From: Notoacmeibacter marinus
GTDB taxonomy: Bacteria > Pseudomonadota > Alphaproteobacteria > Rhizobiales > Rhizobiaceae
Assembly (NCBI RefSeq): GCF_002238045.1
Contig: NZ_NBYO01000003.1
Coordinates: 186,001 to 250,000 of the forward strand
DNA length: 64,000 nucleotides
Direction: 5' to 3'
Positions 42,884 to 53,925 of this stretch are shown here, piece by piece. A program made the position numbers and the translations under genes. The notes beneath the pieces are model-generated. The model had not been told where the DNA came from. It saw only the letters and a program-made list of their open reading frames with translations, and ran no database searches. Every line of letters begins with the position of its first letter. The stretch's first letter is position 1.

Positions 42884-43639
42884 TTACGCCGCTTCGCCGA
42901 TGATCTCGGCATAGCCCTGATCCTCGAGCTGGAGCGCCAGTTCCTTGCCGCCCGATCGGATGACGCGTCCCTTGTAAAGTACATGGACGCTGTCCGGCAC
43001 GATGTGATTGAGCAGGCGCTGGTAATGCGTGATGACGAGGAATGCCCTGTCCTGGCTGCGCAGATGGTTGACGCCATCGGCAACGACCTTCAGCGCATCG
43101 ATATCAAGACCGGAATCGGTCTCGTCCAGCACGCAAAGCTTCGGCTCCAGCAGTTTCATCTGCAAAATCTCGGCGCGCTTCTTCTCACCGCCTGAAAAGC
43201 CGACATTAAGCGGTCTCTTCAACATGGAAAGGTCCATTTCCAGTTCGGCGGCTGCCGCCTTCACCCGCTTCAACATCTCCGGAATCTTCAGCGGCTCATC
43301 GCCGCGCGACGTCCGTTGGGCGTTAAGCGCGGTCTTGAGAAACTCCATCGTCGGAACGCCCGGAATTTCCATCGGATACTGGAAGGCCAGAAAGACACCG
43401 GAGGCGGCGCGCTCGGCCGGATCCATCTCCAGAATGCTCTCGCCGTTCCAGAGAATATCGCCATCGGTGACCTCATAATCGTCGCGGCCGGCGATCACGT
43501 AGGATAATGTCGATTTGCCCGAACCGTTCGGCCCCATGATTGCGGCAACCTCGCCGGGTTTCACGGTCAGATCGACGCCGTTCAGAATGGGAGTGCCATC
43601 TTCGGCAATGCGGGCGTGCAAATTCTTGATTTCAAGCAT
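42884..43639 (-). CDS. sufC: Fe-S assembly ATPase SufC
   Basis: The 251-residue ABC-type ATPase of the SufBCD complex has Walker A GPNGSGKSTL, the signature region FSGGEKKRAEIL and Walker B CVLDETDSGLD. It drives conformational change of SufB-SufD during cluster assembly. It lies 15 bases after a small membrane-protein frame that separates it from sufB. Confidence 0.98.
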   Translation of the reverse strand: MLEIKNLHARIAEDGTPILNGVDLTVKPGEVAAIMGPNGSGKSTLSYVIAGRDDYEVTDGDILWNGESILEMDPAERAASGVFLAFQYPMEIPGVPTMEFLKTALNAQRTSRGDEPLKIPEMLKRVKAAAAELEMDLSMLKRPLNVGFSGGEKKRAEILQMKLLEPKLCVLDETDSGLDIDALKVVADGVNHLRSQDRAFLVITHYQRLLNHIVPDSVHVLYKGRVIRSGGKELALQLEDQGYAEIIGEAA

Positions 43640-43654
43640 TTTTGTTTCCGATAT

Positions 43655-43830
43655 TCAGATAACGCCAAACCATTGGAGGCCGGCTATAACGATGATGGCG
43701 ATTATGACGAGGACCGCGTTCGCCTTTGTCGACTGCCGCCGCAGATTGGGTGACAGCCGCGTGGCGAGATAAGTGCCGACGCCTGCGCCAAGCGGTATCA
43801 GGGCCTTGTCGACAAGCGCCGCGAAATCCA

Positions 43831-43831
<1 letters not shown>
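43655..43831 (-). CDS. small membrane protein between sufB and sufC
   Basis: This 58-residue frame starts at ATG 43831, which shares its A with the sufB stop (TAATG), and ends 15 bases before sufC. The product has a basic middle (NLRRQSTK) and one strongly hydrophobic segment of about 16 residues near the C-terminus (AVLVIIAIIVIAGLQW). A shorter hydrophobic stretch lies near the N-terminus. Translational coupling and tight packing argue that it is real. I do not recognise the family. It could tether or modulate the Suf machinery at the membrane, but there is no direct evidence. Confidence 0.65.
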
Positions 43832-45366
<1,535 letters not shown>

Positions 45367-45382
45367 GGCGTTCTCCATTCCT

Positions 45383-45426
45383 CGCCGGAGTCAAGGTCCG
45401 GCGGTTGGGGCCCGGCTCACCCGGGC
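45383..45426 (-). promoter_or_regulatory. two hairpins in the sufB leader
   Basis: Minus strand: first GCCCGG-GTGAG-CCGGGC (45426-45410), then CGCCGG-ACCTTGACT-CCGGCG (45403-45383), the second ending near GAGGA and the sufB start. The second shares its stem and loop with the hairpin ahead of sufA. Neither is followed by a T run. They may control translation or processing. Confidence 0.4.
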
Positions 45427-45507
45427 ATATCAGACGGTCTATCCGTCCATTTAGTGTGCCGGCACCGCGATTGAAAGCGGCGAGCGGCGACATTTGCATC
45501 ATCCGTT

Positions 45508-46680
45508 TCAGGCGGCGTGAGCACTCAGGCTCCGCTTCAAGAGACGTTCGAGGCTGGCGAGGATCCGGTCGATATCGGCCGGACCTGCGCCCGGCACCAG
45601 CGACACGCGCAGAGCGCCATCGACCTTCTCCACACCCATGGCTTCGAGCACATGGCTCGGACCCACCTTTCCAGAGGAACAGGCCGAGCCCGCGGATACG
45701 GCGATACCATCGAGGTCCAGCGCGATCTGAGCCGTCTCGGCCTTAATACCAGGCAGGCTAAAAAAACTGGTATTGGGCAAGCGCGGCACGTGCTCTCCAT
45801 AAATCGTCACCGATGGGCAAAGCGCCCGAAGACCGGTTTCGAAACGATCCCGCATCGTCGCAATTGCAGCCCAGCGGTCCCGCGCCAGATCGGCAAGCGC
45901 CGCTTCTACCGCCGCGCCGAACCCAGCGATGCCGACGGTGTTTTCCGTTCCGGCGCGATGGCCCTTCTCCTGTCCGCCGCCCCGAACGAGCGGCAGCGGC
46001 ATCATGATGTCGGACAAGGCGATAAGCGCGCCAATACCGCGCGGCCCGCCAAGCTTGTGCGCCGAAACGATGAAGTAGTCGCCGACCGGCTCCGAGAGGC
46101 CTATCGCCATGCGTCCCGCCATTTGTACCGCATCGACCACGAGCGTTCCGCGATGCGCACGAACGAGGGCCGCGATTTCGCGGAGCGGCTGCAATACGCC
46201 AGTTTCGTTGCAAGCTGCCGGCATCGCCACCAAAGGCAGGCCGCTATCGGTGTCATGATCGCCGACCGTCCGTTCAAGGGCCGGAAGATCGACCATTCCA
46301 TCGCCGGTCACGGGGACCTGTACGATATCATCTCCGGTGAACCGACCGCCCGAAAGCAGGCAGGGATGCGCGCTGGACGCCACATAGAGTTTGGAAAAGC
46401 GAACAAGGGCGCGTCCCATCGTCCAGTCCGGCGTCAGCGCAAAATTGGCGGCTTCGGTCGCCCCCGAAGTGAAGACAACCTGCTTGGCCTGAGAATCGAA
46501 CAGCTTACCGATCTGTGAGCGCGCCTTTTCGACAACGGCCCGGGCCTTTCGACCGTCGTCATGGACGGACGACGGATTGGCGTCCAGATCCATAGCGGCA
46601 ACCATGGCCTGCCGTGCCAGCGACCCCAGGGGGGCGCTGGCGTTGTAGTCCATGTAAAGACGCTCGTTGCTGACTGGCAT
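45508..46680 (-). CDS. cysteine desulfurase, NifS/IscS-like, first gene of the suf operon
   Basis: The 390-residue PLP enzyme has the sequence type of NifS/IscS rather than SufS: MDYNASAPLG at the N-terminus, the PLP lysine in SAHKLGGPRGIGAL and the catalytic cysteine in GSACSSGKVGPSHVL. ATG 46680 (MPVSNERLYMDYN) is preferred over one 18 bases upstream. It heads the suf operon, a common arrangement in Rhizobiales, and probably supplies sulfur alongside SufS. An Irr-box-like palindrome lies 104 bases upstream. Confidence 0.94.
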   Translation of the reverse strand: MPVSNERLYMDYNASAPLGSLARQAMVAAMDLDANPSSVHDDGRKARAVVEKARSQIGKLFDSQAKQVVFTSGATEAANFALTPDWTMGRALVRFSKLYVASSAHPCLLSGGRFTGDDIVQVPVTGDGMVDLPALERTVGDHDTDSGLPLVAMPAACNETGVLQPLREIAALVRAHRGTLVVDAVQMAGRMAIGLSEPVGDYFIVSAHKLGGPRGIGALIALSDIMMPLPLVRGGGQEKGHRAGTENTVGIAGFGAAVEAALADLARDRWAAIATMRDRFETGLRALCPSVTIYGEHVPRLPNTSFFSLPGIKAETAQIALDLDGIAVSAGSACSSGKVGPSHVLEAMGVEKVDGALRVSLVPGAGPADIDRILASLERLLKRSLSAHAA

Positions 46681-46783
46681 TTCCGTCCATTGCTTCACGA
46701 TACGCGCCGACGCACCGTAATTTTCTTGAAAAACAAGCCTTGGCTGTCCTATCTAGCCCACCGACCGCTCATCGCCACGATCA

Positions 46784-46800
46784 TTTAGAATGGTTCTAAA
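46784..46800. promoter_or_regulatory. Irr/ICE-box-like operator upstream of the suf operon
   Basis: TTTAGAA-TGG-TTCTAAA is a perfect 7-3-7 inverted repeat and equals the form of the alphaproteobacterial iron-control element (ICE), bound by the heme-responsive regulator Irr. It lies between the divergent suf operon (start 46680) and an alpha/beta hydrolase gene (start 46887). Irr control of suf is known or predicted in Rhizobiales, which supports the assignment. Confidence 0.75.
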
Positions 46801-46886
46801 TGGTTGTAGGAAGCCGGCCGGATCGCGTCAAGACGCCGCAGTCGTCTTGCGTTGAGCAATGAACGCAATTCAAGAAAGAGTGAACA

Positions 46887-47561
46887 ATGCCAGAGGTGAT
46901 CTTCGCCGGCCCCGCCGGTCGGCTCGAGGGCCGTTACCAGCCTTCCAAGGAGAAGAATGCTCCGATCGCCATGGTGCTTCATCCGCACCCGCAATTTGGC
47001 GGTACGATGAACAATAAGATCATCTACGATCTGTTCTACATGTTCCAGAAACGCGGCTTCACCACGCTTCGGTTCAATTTTCGCTCCATCGGCCGTTCGC
47101 AGGGCCAGTTCGATCATGGCGACGGCGAACTGTCGGATGCAGCGGCAGCGCTGGACTGGGTGCAGAGCCTGCATCCCGATTCCAAACATTGCTGGATCGC
47201 CGGTTACAGCTTCGGTTCCTGGATCGGCATGCAGCTTCTAATGCGGCGGCCGGAGATCGAGGGTTTCATTTCGGTATCGCCCCAGCCCAATCTCTATGAT
47301 TTCTCGTTTCTGGCGCCCTGTCCTTCCTCCGGCCTCATCATTCACGGGACGGAAGACCGCGTTTCAACACCGAAGGACGTGCAGCCGCTGGTCGACAAGC
47401 TTCACACGCAGAAGCACATCACGATCACCCAGCGCCAGATCGAGGGCGCGAACCATTTCTACACGGACCACCACGACGAACTGATCGAGAGCTGCTCGGA
47501 ATATCTGGATCGCCGGCTCAACGGTGAACTGACCCAGCCGAAGCCAAAGCGTATACGCTAA
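46887..47561 (+). CDS. alpha/beta hydrolase
   Basis: The 224-residue hydrolase has the nucleophile elbow AGYSFGSW (Ser), Asp in HGTEDRV and His in GANHFYTD, so the triad is complete. LHPHPQFGGTMNNKI near the N-terminus is typical of a bacterial subgroup often annotated as dienelactone-hydrolase-like or CocE-like. There is no signal peptide, so it is cytoplasmic. The substrate is unknown. It is divergent from the suf operon and shares the intergenic Irr-like palindrome. Its stop overlaps anmK by 4 bases on the opposite strand. Confidence 0.92.
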   Translation: MPEVIFAGPAGRLEGRYQPSKEKNAPIAMVLHPHPQFGGTMNNKIIYDLFYMFQKRGFTTLRFNFRSIGRSQGQFDHGDGELSDAAAALDWVQSLHPDSKHCWIAGYSFGSWIGMQLLMRRPEIEGFISVSPQPNLYDFSFLAPCPSSGLIIHGTEDRVSTPKDVQPLVDKLHTQKHITITQRQIEGANHFYTDHHDELIESCSEYLDRRLNGELTQPKPKRIR

Positions 47562-48694
47562 TCTCCCTTCGGGCGGTGGAGAACACCGCCCGTCACCGGC
47601 CTTGAGACGCCGGTCGTCGTTGGCCAGGTCAAGGGCAGGCTTTGCAGGCTTCGAACAGCCAGAAACGCCCACGCCTCCGCTTCCATCATGTCACCCGACA
47701 GACCACATTGCTCGGCGCTTTCGACCTGCACGCCGCCCGATGCCTGGCGGAGTTCATGCATGATGGCGGCATTGCGCGCACCGCCGCCGGCGACGATCCA
47801 ACGCGCCGGCAGTATGTCCGCCAGCTTCGCTGCTTCGAGGATCCCGGTGGCGGTCAGCCGGGCCAGCGTTGCCGCGCCGTCGTGCAGTTCGACACCGTCC
47901 ATCAAAGCCAGGGAGAAGTCGTTTCTGTCCAGCGATTTCGGGCCGTCTTTTCTGAAGAAAGGGTCGTCCAGATAGGCATTCAGCACCCGCTCAACGACCC
48001 GACCCTCGCTGGCGATGGTGCCGTTTTGGTCAAACGCGATTCCCGCTTGCTCCTGCATCCACTGGTCGATCAATGCGTTGCCGGGCCCGCAATCGAAAGC
48101 GACTGGCGGTTCACCCGGCTGGACGAAGGTGACGTTCGCTATACCGCCAATATTAACGAAGGCGACCGTCTCATCGCCGGCTCCGATCAGGCCGGCGAGA
48201 GCGGCGTGGTAAGCCGGTACGAGCGGCGCGCCCTGCCCGCCATGGATCATGTCGTTCGCACGCATATCTGCAATCGTTGCAATGCCCGTCGCAGTCGACA
48301 GCCGCGCACCGTCCCCCAACTGAACGGTCAGGGCATTCTTGGGTCGATGAAGAACCGTCTGGCCATGAAAGCCGATCACATCGATTTCAGAGGCACTTAT
48401 TGCGAACTGCCGACAAAACGAATCAACGGCGGCAGCGTGGCGGTCGGTCAGTTCGACTTCGAGTTCGGCCAGGCCACCCGGCCGCTCGTCGCGACCGGTC
48501 AGCGCCTGCGCCATTGACAAACCGCTCTCCAGCCGCCGTCGGAAAGCCGCCTCATATGGGAAAAGATGGCTCGGCCCGCGCTCGACGATGACACGACCGT
48601 CCGACCGGACCAAGGCGACGTCGATCCCGTCCATCGAGGTGCCGCTCATAAGACCAAGTGCGGTTCGGACCGATACGATTCTTGTTTCGCTCAT
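47558..48694 (-). CDS. anmK: anhydro-N-acetylmuramic acid kinase
   Basis: The 378-residue kinase opens and phosphorylates 1,6-anhydro-MurNAc released in peptidoglycan recycling, giving MurNAc-6-phosphate. The N-terminal ATP-binding signature LGLMSGTSMDGIDVAL is intact. VNIGGIANVTF and CGPGNALIDQWM are family blocks, and the late VAGGGARNAAI completes the nucleotide site. It is divergent from tyrS, a neighbour seen in other proteobacteria. Confidence 0.97.
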   Translation of the reverse strand: MSETRIVSVRTALGLMSGTSMDGIDVALVRSDGRVIVERGPSHLFPYEAAFRRRLESGLSMAQALTGRDERPGGLAELEVELTDRHAAAVDSFCRQFAISASEIDVIGFHGQTVLHRPKNALTVQLGDGARLSTATGIATIADMRANDMIHGGQGAPLVPAYHAALAGLIGAGDETVAFVNIGGIANVTFVQPGEPPVAFDCGPGNALIDQWMQEQAGIAFDQNGTIASEGRVVERVLNAYLDDPFFRKDGPKSLDRNDFSLALMDGVELHDGAATLARLTATGILEAAKLADILPARWIVAGGGARNAAIMHELRQASGGVQVESAEQCGLSGDMMEAEAWAFLAVRSLQSLPLTWPTTTGVSRPVTGGVLHRPKGD

Positions 48695-48768
48695 ACGGAC
48701 AGTGTTAAAGCGCCGGCGAACGCCGCGCCAGAAGCGCGCGCCCCTTCTCCCTAGCCGGAATACCCATC

Positions 48769-50019
48769 ATGGCCTTCAAGTCCGATTTCCTGCGCATCAT
48801 GTCCGAGCGCGGCTTCATCCATCAGATTTCCGACGAGACCGGGCTGGACGATCTTTTCGCGACCGAGACCGTGACGGCCTATATCGGCTTCGATCCGACG
48901 GCGAAGAGCCTTCATGTCGGCTCGCTTATGCAGATCATGATGCTGCGATGGATGCAGCAGACCGGTCACCGGCCCATAGCGCTGATGGGCGGCGGCACGG
49001 GTATGATCGGCGATCCATCCTTCAAGGACGAAGCCCGCAAGCTCCAAACGAACGAGACCATCGCGGAAAATCTCAGCGGCATTCGCCAGGCGTTCGAAAA
49101 CTACCTGTCCTTCGGCGAGAGGCCGACCGATGCTCTCATGATCGACAATGCGGAATGGCTGATGGAGCTGCAATATGTGCCGTTCCTGCGCGATGTGGGA
49201 CGGCATTTTTCGGTGAACCGGATGCTCTCCTTCGATTCCGTCAAGCTGCGGCTCGAGCGCGAACAGTCGCTGTCCTTCCTGGAATTCAACTACATGATCC
49301 TCCAGGCCTACGATTTCGTGGAACTGAACCGCCGCCATGGCTGCCGGCTGCAGCTCGGCGGCTCCGATCAGTGGGGCAACATCATCAACGGGATTGATCT
49401 GGGCCACCGGATGGGCACGCCGCAGCTCTACGCGCTGACCTCGCCACTACTGACGACGTCTTCCGGCGCGAAAATGGGCAAGACCGCCGACGGCGCCGTC
49501 TGGCTGAATGCGGACATGCTCTCGCCCTACGATTTCTGGCAGTTCTGGCGAAACACCGAAGACGCCGATGTCGAACGGTTCATGAAGCTCTACACCACGC
49601 TGCCGATGGACGAGATCGCGCGACTGGCCGCGCTGAAAGACGCCGAGATCAACGAAGCTAAGAAGGTGCTGGCCAATGAGGTGACGGCCCTGCTTCACGG
49701 CCGTGCGGTCGCGGAGGAAGCAGCGGAAACCGCCCGAAAGACGTTCGAAGAGGGCCAGAGCGGCTCGGCGCTGCCGCGTATCGCCATCCCACATGGCGAA
49801 CTGGAGAAGGGCGTCGGCATTCTTTCGCTCTTCGTCCAGGCCGGCCTTGCCGCCTCGAACGGTGAAGCGCGCCGGCAGGTGAAGGGCGGCGGCCTCAAAC
49901 TCAACGACCGGCCGGTTACCGACGAACGCGCCACGGTCACGGCGGACGATCTGGGCACCGAAGGTCACATCAAGCTGTCGGTCGGCAAGAAGCGACACGC
50001 GCTGGTCGTCCCCGAATAG
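48769..50019 (+). CDS. tyrS: tyrosyl-tRNA synthetase
   Basis: The 416-residue class I synthetase charges tRNA-Tyr; a tRNA-Tyr gene is at 23.3 kb. The HIGH-like motif is HVGSLMQ after [11 protein letters not shown], and the KMSKS-like loop is [23 protein letters not shown] forms the tyrosine site. The C-terminal S4 RNA-binding domain (about 350-416, [18 protein letters not shown]) is present. This is the TyrRS form with a full S4 domain. Confidence 0.98.
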   Translation: MAFKSDFLRIMSERGFIHQISDETGLDDLFATETVTAYIGFDPTAKSLHVGSLMQIMMLRWMQQTGHRPIALMGGGTGMIGDPSFKDEARKLQTNETIAENLSGIRQAFENYLSFGERPTDALMIDNAEWLMELQYVPFLRDVGRHFSVNRMLSFDSVKLRLEREQSLSFLEFNYMILQAYDFVELNRRHGCRLQLGGSDQWGNIINGIDLGHRMGTPQLYALTSPLLTTSSGAKMGKTADGAVWLNADMLSPYDFWQFWRNTEDADVERFMKLYTTLPMDEIARLAALKDAEINEAKKVLANEVTALLHGRAVAEEAAETARKTFEEGQSGSALPRIAIPHGELEKGVGILSLFVQAGLAASNGEARRQVKGGGLKLNDRPVTDERATVTADDLGTEGHIKLSVGKKRHALVVPE

Positions 50020-50026
50020 GCGAACC

Positions 50027-53000
50027 TCAACGGAAGGCGAAGATCGACCGGAAAATTCCCGGCGCGACCACCGATAGCGGATTGATGGTCAGCTCCGGGT
50101 TTTTCGCCCTGCCCGACAGCCTATAGGTCACGCCGATCAACCCCTTATCGCGGCCATTTCCAAGCACCATGCCCAGGATCGGGATCTCGCCGAAGATGCG
50201 GTTGAGACCGTAGGCCGGCATGAAGGTGCCGGTCATGTTCATCTGTCCCTGTGAATCGTAGACGGTGCCTTCGAACATCATACCGATCTGCGGGCCGCGC
50301 ACCACGCCATTGGCCACGTCGAGACGGTTTTTCGACTTCACAAGGCTGACGCTGCCGCTGTCGAAAGCAACATATTTGGTATCGAGCTTTCCGTTGACCG
50401 CCTGGTTCAGACTCTGACCGCCGGTTGGCCGAGAGGCTAGCGATTCCAGCCGCGGTTCGTTGACGATCATGAAGTTTTTCAGATCGACCGTACCCGTCAT
50501 GGGCTGGGTCTCACCGCCGGTCAGCAGCGCCTCGATCCTTCCGCCGGAAACCTTGTCGTAGAGATCGGCAAAGCGCAGAAGCGCACCGGCATCGCCACTT
50601 GTCACCTGCAACTTGCGATTGGCCTGCCGCTCATAGGTGAAGGCCACGCGTCTGCCGGTTCGAAAAACGGCGCTGAGAACGGCGTGGTCGGGTTCGTCCG
50701 ACGTTCCGCTGAAGGTGACCTTGGCGTTGCGAAGCGCTTCGCCACCGAAGCCGCCAAGTGTTCCGATCGACGCATCGAGTTCGATACGTTCCGCCAGTTT
50801 GGGTCCGCCTTCCGCAACCGTCAGCGCCTTTTGCGAAGCCGGGGCCGTAAGTGTGCGTATGATCGGTCGGCCATCCAGTTGCGATCCGCGTATCGTGATG
50901 CGCATGGTCTGGTCTTGCCGCTTAATGGACAGGCGCGCATCATCACCTTCATTCAGAGCCAGAAGCGGAAAGTCTGCGCTCTCCAGAATGCCGCCACGAA
51001 GAACCGCAGCGCCCGTCAGGCGCGTTTCGCCGGTGACGAAATCCAGATCCGATATGCGAGTCGTTCCGCCTGTTTCCTGAAGTTCTAGACTGGCTTTGCC
51101 AGGCACGCCCAGACCTTTGGACCAGCCGACCGGCGCAAACGAGATGGCGGCGTTTGTAAGGTCCAGTGTAACATGCTGCCGCCCATCGGGGTCCAGCTTC
51201 ATACGAGCGTCGACCGTGCCGGTCACGTAATCGGCCATAGCTGGCGCGACACGCCTCAACCCCTTCTCGTCCAGCCGAGCGCGAACCGCCACGTCCATCC
51301 TTTTGTCGCCGACGCTCTTCAAATCGAGGCTGGCGTCGAGCTCGTCGATTTTCCCATCCAGGTTGAGGGTAAAGCCGTCCGGATCGACGAACAGCGTTCC
51401 ATCGGCATTCGTGACCGTGTGGCCGTCGAACCCGCCCTTCAAACCGGCATCCTGAAATTGAGCACTGACCGCGAAGGCGCTGACCGGCTTCTGGCCGAGC
51501 GTCGGCCCCAAAATCAGATCGGCCTCGATATTGGCGGTTGCCTGACCGAGGAGCCTACCAGCCTCGATGGGCAGCTCGGCATTGATGGGCTCCGACTGTG
51601 CAATGTCAGCCAAGGCCGCCCCCTTGCCACTTACCGAGACTGACAGCTGGCCTCGTAACGGCTTGGCCTTGGTATCGGTTATCTTCAGGCGTGTCGGGCC
51701 AAGAGCGAGAGGCTGTCCGTCCCGTTCGCCGGAGCCGCGATCGATCAGAATTTCAGCATCTATTCCTTCAAGCGCTATAGTCCCGGATGCATTCTCGATT
51801 GCCGGTAGGTCTTGCGGCAGCTCTATGGTCACGCCTTCCATGCGAAGGCCAAGTTTCAACTCGTCCCTGTCGTGGCGCGATTCGGGGTTCAGCAGTTGCG
51901 GCAAGGGAGCCGCCACATCGAGCCGAACATCCCTGCCCGCGCCTTTTTTCAGATTCTGCAGAACGAAGGCCCGGCTTTTCGGTGCGACGGTGTAGGGCCA
52001 CAAACGCTTCAGATCGTCGGCTGCCAGGTAGTCCAATTCCAGTGCCATGCCGAGATATGGCGTGTCGGCGATAGCCAGCGCGATCCAGCCTTCGGCCCTG
52101 CCGCCCGGCCAGTTGATCGCCATGCGGCTACCCGAAGCAATGTTCAAAAGAGGATCGTACTGGCCCCGCAGCAGCAGATTGCCCTCAAGCACCGGCAGGT
52201 CGGTATCCAGCGCATCGATGGATGCGCCGTTGGAGATCAGTTCGAACCGATAAAGCGGTGTGCCCTCTTCGCTGCGCAGGGGACTTGGGCCGATTGCGCC
52301 ATCGATCGGCAATTGCGTTTGCCCGATCCGGACGAACCCGTCATCGAACTCCGCTTTGCCACTGCCCTCGCCCATACGCACCGTGAGCGAAAACGCGCCG
52401 TCGACCGGCTCATGCGGTTTGGGCGTCAGCTCGAACCGGTCGGTTGCAAGCGTAGCGGTGAGACGGCCGGGCGCCCGCACACCGACTTCGGTCGCCTCCA
52501 GTTCCAGACCAACCCGGTTCATGACCAATCGGCTGCGCGGCGAGGGCTGCAGGTCGACATCGGGAAGATCGAGGTGCGCCTTCAGGAGTTTTACGCGACG
52601 ATCCACGGCGAAGACCGCCTCGGCATCCAGCGCGACCTTATGGTGCAGCGCCTCGGTCACACTGAACAGTTCGGTCTCTGTGCTCAGCGTCAATTTGCCC
52701 TCGCGACCGCGCTTTCTGCGAATACGGGCTTCCCCGACCCGCACCTCCAGCAGGCCATGGGCGATCGTCACATTCTCCAGGTCGACCCGCCGGAGGCCAA
52801 GATTTTCCGTGCGCCAGTCCAGAAACCGGGTTGCGGACATGACGAGCCCCGTCACCAATTCGGGATCGATCTGTCCGATCTGATTGCGAATGGGTGCGAG
52901 TGGATCTATCGAATCGCTTTGCATCAGAAGACCGGCTTCGATCCGTCCGTCTTCCAGCGCCAGGCTGGTCAGCGATATCTTGCCTTGCAAAAGTGCTGTC

Positions 53001-53365
53001 GGCGAAAGAATCAGATCGATTGTCTGCAGTGAAGCGAGTGGAACGGGGCTGTCGGGGGCTAGCAGGGCAACGTCTCGAAGATGAACCGCAAGACGCCAAC
53101 CATCACGCAGACCGATATCGATTTCACCGATCCGCGATGCCACGGGCTGCGCCACCGCCTGTCGCAAGAAGCGATTGGCCTCTTCCGTGATGCGCTGGCG
53201 GCCATATTCGCTTTCCGCCACGAACCAAAGTCCGTAGAAGATGGCGGAAAGCAATACCAGAAGCGCAAGCAGAAACATTCCCGCGGCCCGACCGAAACGG
53301 ACGAATAGCGATCTACCCCCAGGATTGTCTCCGGCGGCCTCGTTCTCCCCAAGCGCTGCGTTCAA
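50027..53365 (-). CDS. large AsmA/YhdP-like envelope protein
   Basis: The 1112-residue protein has one N-terminal transmembrane segment (about residues 30-55, MFLLALLVLLSAIFYGLW). The rest is a very long beta-rich body with the AsmA-like C-terminal region (YGLNRIFGEIPILGMVLGN, GLIGVTYRLSG). YhdP-type proteins are bridge-like and are thought to move phospholipids between inner and outer membranes. TTG 53365 is the first start. A Met just before the membrane segment is an alternative. Its 3' end is 7 bases from the convergent tyrS. Confidence 0.88.
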   Translation of the reverse strand: MNAALGENEAAGDNPGGRSLFVRFGRAAGMFLLALLVLLSAIFYGLWFVAESEYGRQRITEEANRFLRQAVAQPVASRIGEIDIGLRDGWRLAVHLRDVALLAPDSPVPLASLQTIDLILSPTALLQGKISLTSLALEDGRIEAGLLMQSDSIDPLAPIRNQIGQIDPELVTGLVMSATRFLDWRTENLGLRRVDLENVTIAHGLLEVRVGEARIRRKRGREGKLTLSTETELFSVTEALHHKVALDAEAVFAVDRRVKLLKAHLDLPDVDLQPSPRSRLVMNRVGLELEATEVGVRAPGRLTATLATDRFELTPKPHEPVDGAFSLTVRMGEGSGKAEFDDGFVRIGQTQLPIDGAIGPSPLRSEEGTPLYRFELISNGASIDALDTDLPVLEGNLLLRGQYDPLLNIASGSRMAINWPGGRAEGWIALAIADTPYLGMALELDYLAADDLKRLWPYTVAPKSRAFVLQNLKKGAGRDVRLDVAAPLPQLLNPESRHDRDELKLGLRMEGVTIELPQDLPAIENASGTIALEGIDAEILIDRGSGERDGQPLALGPTRLKITDTKAKPLRGQLSVSVSGKGAALADIAQSEPINAELPIEAGRLLGQATANIEADLILGPTLGQKPVSAFAVSAQFQDAGLKGGFDGHTVTNADGTLFVDPDGFTLNLDGKIDELDASLDLKSVGDKRMDVAVRARLDEKGLRRVAPAMADYVTGTVDARMKLDPDGRQHVTLDLTNAAISFAPVGWSKGLGVPGKASLELQETGGTTRISDLDFVTGETRLTGAAVLRGGILESADFPLLALNEGDDARLSIKRQDQTMRITIRGSQLDGRPIIRTLTAPASQKALTVAEGGPKLAERIELDASIGTLGGFGGEALRNAKVTFSGTSDEPDHAVLSAVFRTGRRVAFTYERQANRKLQVTSGDAGALLRFADLYDKVSGGRIEALLTGGETQPMTGTVDLKNFMIVNEPRLESLASRPTGGQSLNQAVNGKLDTKYVAFDSGSVSLVKSKNRLDVANGVVRGPQIGMMFEGTVYDSQGQMNMTGTFMPAYGLNRIFGEIPILGMVLGNGRDKGLIGVTYRLSGRAKNPELTINPLSVVAPGIFRSIFAFR

Positions 53366-53440
53366 ATCTGCCCCGTGGACCTTGCCCGTCCGCTCCTGTA
53401 TCGGACCAGAAACGAGCTATGTCAAAAGAGAGGCGAAGCT

Positions 53441-53908
53441 ATGACACTTCCGCAGAAGGGCGACGCAGCGCCTGACTTCACACTGCCAACCGACGGCGAG
53501 CGCGATTTCTCACTCTCAGCGCAGCGCGGCAAGAAAGTCGTGCTGTTCTTCTACCCCAAGGACGACACGTCGGGCTGTACGGCCGAAGCGCTCGCCTTCA
53601 CCGCGCTCAAAGACAAATTCGACGAGCATGGCGCGGTGATCGTCGGCATTTCGCCCGACAGTGTGAAAAAGCACGCCAAGTTCCGCGACAAGCACGAACT
53701 CGATGTCATCCTGGCGTCGGACGAAGAGAAGACGGTTCTGGAAACCTACGGCGTCTGGGTCGAGAAAAGTATGTATGGCCGCAAATATATGGGCGTGCAG
53801 CGCAGCACCGTCCTCGTCGGCGAAGACGGCACGGTGCTGGAAAGCTGGTGGAAGGTTAAGGTGCCCGGCCATGCCGAGGCCGTGCTGGCAGCCGTCGAAT
53901 CGGCCTGA
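53441..53908 (+). CDS. bcp: thioredoxin-dependent thiol peroxidase (Bcp/PrxQ), apparent 1-Cys form
   Basis: The 155-residue peroxiredoxin has the peroxidatic Cys46 in DDTSGCTAEA (usual P-x-x-x-T/S-x-x-C context). The resolving cysteine found five residues later in E. coli Bcp is replaced (Leu51), and Cys46 is the only cysteine in the protein. It therefore must use an external thiol. ATG 53441 has AGAGAGGCGAAG upstream. It is followed at 17 bases by the DUF455 gene. Confidence 0.94.
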   Translation: MTLPQKGDAAPDFTLPTDGERDFSLSAQRGKKVVLFFYPKDDTSGCTAEALAFTALKDKFDEHGAVIVGISPDSVKKHAKFRDKHELDVILASDEEKTVLETYGVWVEKSMYGRKYMGVQRSTVLVGEDGTVLESWWKVKVPGHAEAVLAAVESA

Positions 53909-53925
53909 CGCATCCGGGCCAGGCC

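Noticed and set aside
43515-43772. 85-codon plus-strand frame over the sufB-sufC junction
   Set aside because: Mostly antisense to sufC, with a TTG start and no ribosome-binding site. The minus-strand small membrane frame is better supported.
51812-53032. 406-codon plus-strand frame
   Set aside because: Antisense to the AsmA/YhdP-like gene, with composition typical of a shadow frame.
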